A DNA stretch of 27,253 bases from Hypsibius dujardini (lineage: Eukaryota; Tardigrada; Eutardigrada; Parachela; Hypsibiidae). This document shows, one piece after another, positions 25,828 to 27,253 of the stretch; position 1 is the stretch's first letter, and each line of letters starts with the position of its first letter. The notes under the pieces were generated by a model. That model worked only from the letters and a program-made list of their open reading frames with translations. It was not told the DNA's origin and did no database searches. Both the position numbers and the translations under genes were made by a program. The DNA is taken from the NCBI GenBank assembly GCA_001579985.1, contig LRSR01004771.1, forward strand, positions 1-27,253, written 5' to 3'.

Positions 25828-25830
25828 CTA
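25828..25830 (-). other. In-frame TAG stop in the DNA polymerase
   Basis: The stop lies in the exon 25932-25721, in frame with the conserved blocks before (FINEPLKFYEML) and after (DFINDDVVTVQF). It cannot be removed by a plausible intron that keeps the frame. Confidence 0.7.
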
Positions 25831-26185
25831 ACCGGAAACAAGGTTTTCACCGTTGGACAGCATCTCGTAGAACTTGAGTGGTTCATTGATGAAGACACGG
25901 TTGCTGCGATTTTCCTGCATGCCAAGACGACCCTATGCCAAGTGCGAAAAAATGTACGAAAAACTGTACGAACAAATTTACGCAAATTGTACGAACAAAT
26001 AAAACTTACCCAAAAACTATTGAGGAACAACTTGGAGACGCAGCGCATGCCCTTGTTCTCCTTAATCTTGGCCTTGTTCAATTTGATGCCTTCGTGCTGC
26101 TCGAAGCTGGCAATGTATCTGTCCTTCTCCTCCTCCGTCACCACTTCAGCAGGGTAGCCGCTTGACTCGGTTTTGATCTTGTAGA

Positions 26186-26210
26186 AGGGATCGATGTAGG
26201 GGCAAAAAGT
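26186..26210 (-). other. One-base frame offset in the DNA polymerase
   Basis: The frame encoding VDEIKEVWHFPEQRLGLF ends here and the adjacent frame encoding YIDPFYKIKTESSGYP starts at once. T5 and C4 homopolymers lie at the junction. There are no splice signals between, so a small indel (or assembly error) is the simplest explanation. Confidence 0.7.
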
Positions 26211-27253
26211 CCTAATCGCTGCTCCGGAAAGTGCCACACCTCCTTGATCTCGTCGACCACGTACCCCATATCCAGGGCCTTGTGGATTTCCGGAGTGCAC
26301 CAGGTGCCAATCAACTTCCGCTGGTCCTTGGAGTGGTTGCACGGAACTGTTGACAGCGTTTCAGCACAGGTACGGCACAAGGTGAACACCAACTGGTGGT
26401 TGCAACGCATAGGGAGGACCGGAATGTTGAGGTTTCTCGGTGGAACAATTGACAGCTTTATGACTCCAAAGTAGTCGCGCACATCTCCAAAGTCCTGTCG
26501 GATTATCTGGCACTCCCGAACAGGATATGCACACTTCTTGTTGACATATGGGTACCTGTAGGACACTTTTCTCAATTCAAGTTTGTCACAAAAAAGACGA
26601 ACCTTACTCAGAAGTGACGTCCAAGTACAGAATCTTCTCGTCCTCCTCACACTTGTGGTATAGCTTCAATGCGTTGGTTCGGCCTCCGAAGAACGCATCG
26701 CGCGGAGAAAGTTTCTCCTCAAACACCAGGCCTTTGATGTAGGTCTGCATCTCCTTGTTGTCCTTCAGCATTCGCTTGAAGTCGTGCTCCCAAACTTCCT
26801 CAACGTCACAACCCTGGTCACGAAGGTACTGGGTCCGTTCTTTGGTGTCCTGGTAGACGTTGTCGTAAGGGACTTGACGGATGGGATGAATAGTATCCTT
26901 GTCGAAACAAGTCGGGCAACCATGCCAACTACAGGACAAAAGATATTTCTGAGTGCATTTCATGACCGAAACATTCGTAAACTTACAAGCAACCGTGCGC
27001 CTCGAACACTTTGTTCTTTGTCTCGCAGAATCCATCAACGTAGTAGGGTCCGATTTTGAATTCTCGCCCGCTCGTTAGAGAAATGATCTCAACGTTTTCC
27101 ACGTGGGCCTTCCACTCAAGCCACTGCCTAGCCCAATGGGACTGCTTCCGATTGCCTGCAAATTTGGGCACTAGTCCGACGAGATTCTCCTCTAAAAACC
27201 TCAAACGCCAGATGACGCTGCAGAGGCTTGCGATGGTGAGCCCAGCATTGAAG

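Larger units (their letters stand above)
12077..27253. mobile_element. Polinton/Maverick (adintovirus-like) element, right end beyond the window
   Basis: The defining gene set is present: protein-primed family B DNA polymerase, DDE integrase with chromodomain, A32/FtsK-type packaging ATPase, adenain-like cysteine protease, double-jelly-roll major capsid and minor capsid protein. The left limit given is the outermost sequence that looks element-derived, the decayed ORF with its own TATA box. The terminal inverted repeats and 6-bp target duplication expected for Polintons were not seen; the right end lies past 27253. Three breaks in core genes (20559-20561, about 26195, 25828-25830) suggest a decaying copy. 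Confidence 0.9.
25069..27253 (-). pseudogene. Protein-primed family B DNA polymerase, spliced, with frame offset and in-frame stop (5' part beyond the window)
   Basis: The exons on the minus strand are 27253(+)-26987, 26928-26608, 26555-26010, 25932-25721, 25665-25595, 25541-25409 and 25348-25069, separated by introns of 58, 52, 77, 55, 53 and 60 nt, all with GT-AG ends. Landmarks in order: LTIASLCS, YVDGFCETKNKVFEAHGC, FWHGCPTCF, motif A DVTSEYPYVN (Leu usually follows the Ser), the motif B-type LFLNSFW, motif C DTDSLI, SYAYR, and the terminal CRFYYKKRVILDG. The polymerase copies Polinton DNA using a terminal-protein primer. Two breaks are visible: a one-base frame offset in the third exon near 26195 and a TAG at 25830-25828. 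This copy is probably inactive unless these are sequencing errors. Confidence 0.9.

Noticed and set aside
25923-26165. Plus-strand frames across the polymerase intron
   Set aside because: They are antisense to conserved polymerase exons and contain the intron.
26186-26210. Programmed -1 frameshift in the polymerase
   Set aside because: The slippery heptamer pattern is not matched in the incoming frame, and no other Polinton polymerase is known to me to use one.
1-27253. CRISPR array, bacterial operon or ribosome binding sites
   Set aside because: The window is eukaryotic, and no regularly spaced direct repeats with unique spacers were seen.

Overview
The window joins about 12 kb of repeat-rich animal genomic DNA (positions 1 to about 12,000) to about 15 kb of a Polinton/Maverick element (adintovirus-like), which runs off the right edge inside its DNA polymerase gene. 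Eukaryotic origin is shown by short GT-AG introns (52-77 nt), TATA boxes, AATAAA signals, hAT-type MITEs with 8-bp target duplications and a tRNA-derived SINE. A leucine-rich-repeat protein at 3781-4635 resembles a family I recall as expanded in tardigrades, so a tardigrade host is my best guess. This rests on memory and is not proven.

Left flank: a small secreted cysteine-rich peptide with a defensin-like (CS-alpha-beta) cysteine pattern (2806-3084), the LRR protein, at least four MITE-like elements, two CAGA/CAGG microsatellites, a SINE, and weak minus-strand host exons near 10.4-10.9 kb. The rest looks non-coding. The left terminal repeat of the Polinton could not be located.

Polinton part: a decayed minus-strand ORF (12295-12077) lies next to a plus-strand block. 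That block holds two small basic proteins with similar promoters, two dsRBD-like proteins, and three proteins with PC4-like (ssDNA-binding/transcription coactivator) folds. A small membrane protein is tucked between them on the minus strand. Next comes a compact minus-strand morphogenesis operon: maturation protease, double-jelly-roll major capsid, basic core-like protein, minor capsid (penton), chromodomain integrase, two small conserved proteins, packaging ATPase and a BIR-domain protein. A plus-strand pair follows: a conserved protein of unknown function and a two-repeat TATA-binding-protein (TBP) homologue. Last, on the minus strand and convergent with TBP, is a spliced protein-primed family B DNA polymerase.

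The most notable content is the set of transcription and host-interaction genes (TBP, PC4-like proteins, dsRBD-like proteins, BIR) carried with a complete virion-morphogenesis module. It suggests an element that steers RNA polymerase II initiation and counters RNAi or cell death. This copy is probably not fully functional: the minor capsid gene has one in-frame stop, and the polymerase has one frame offset and one in-frame stop.
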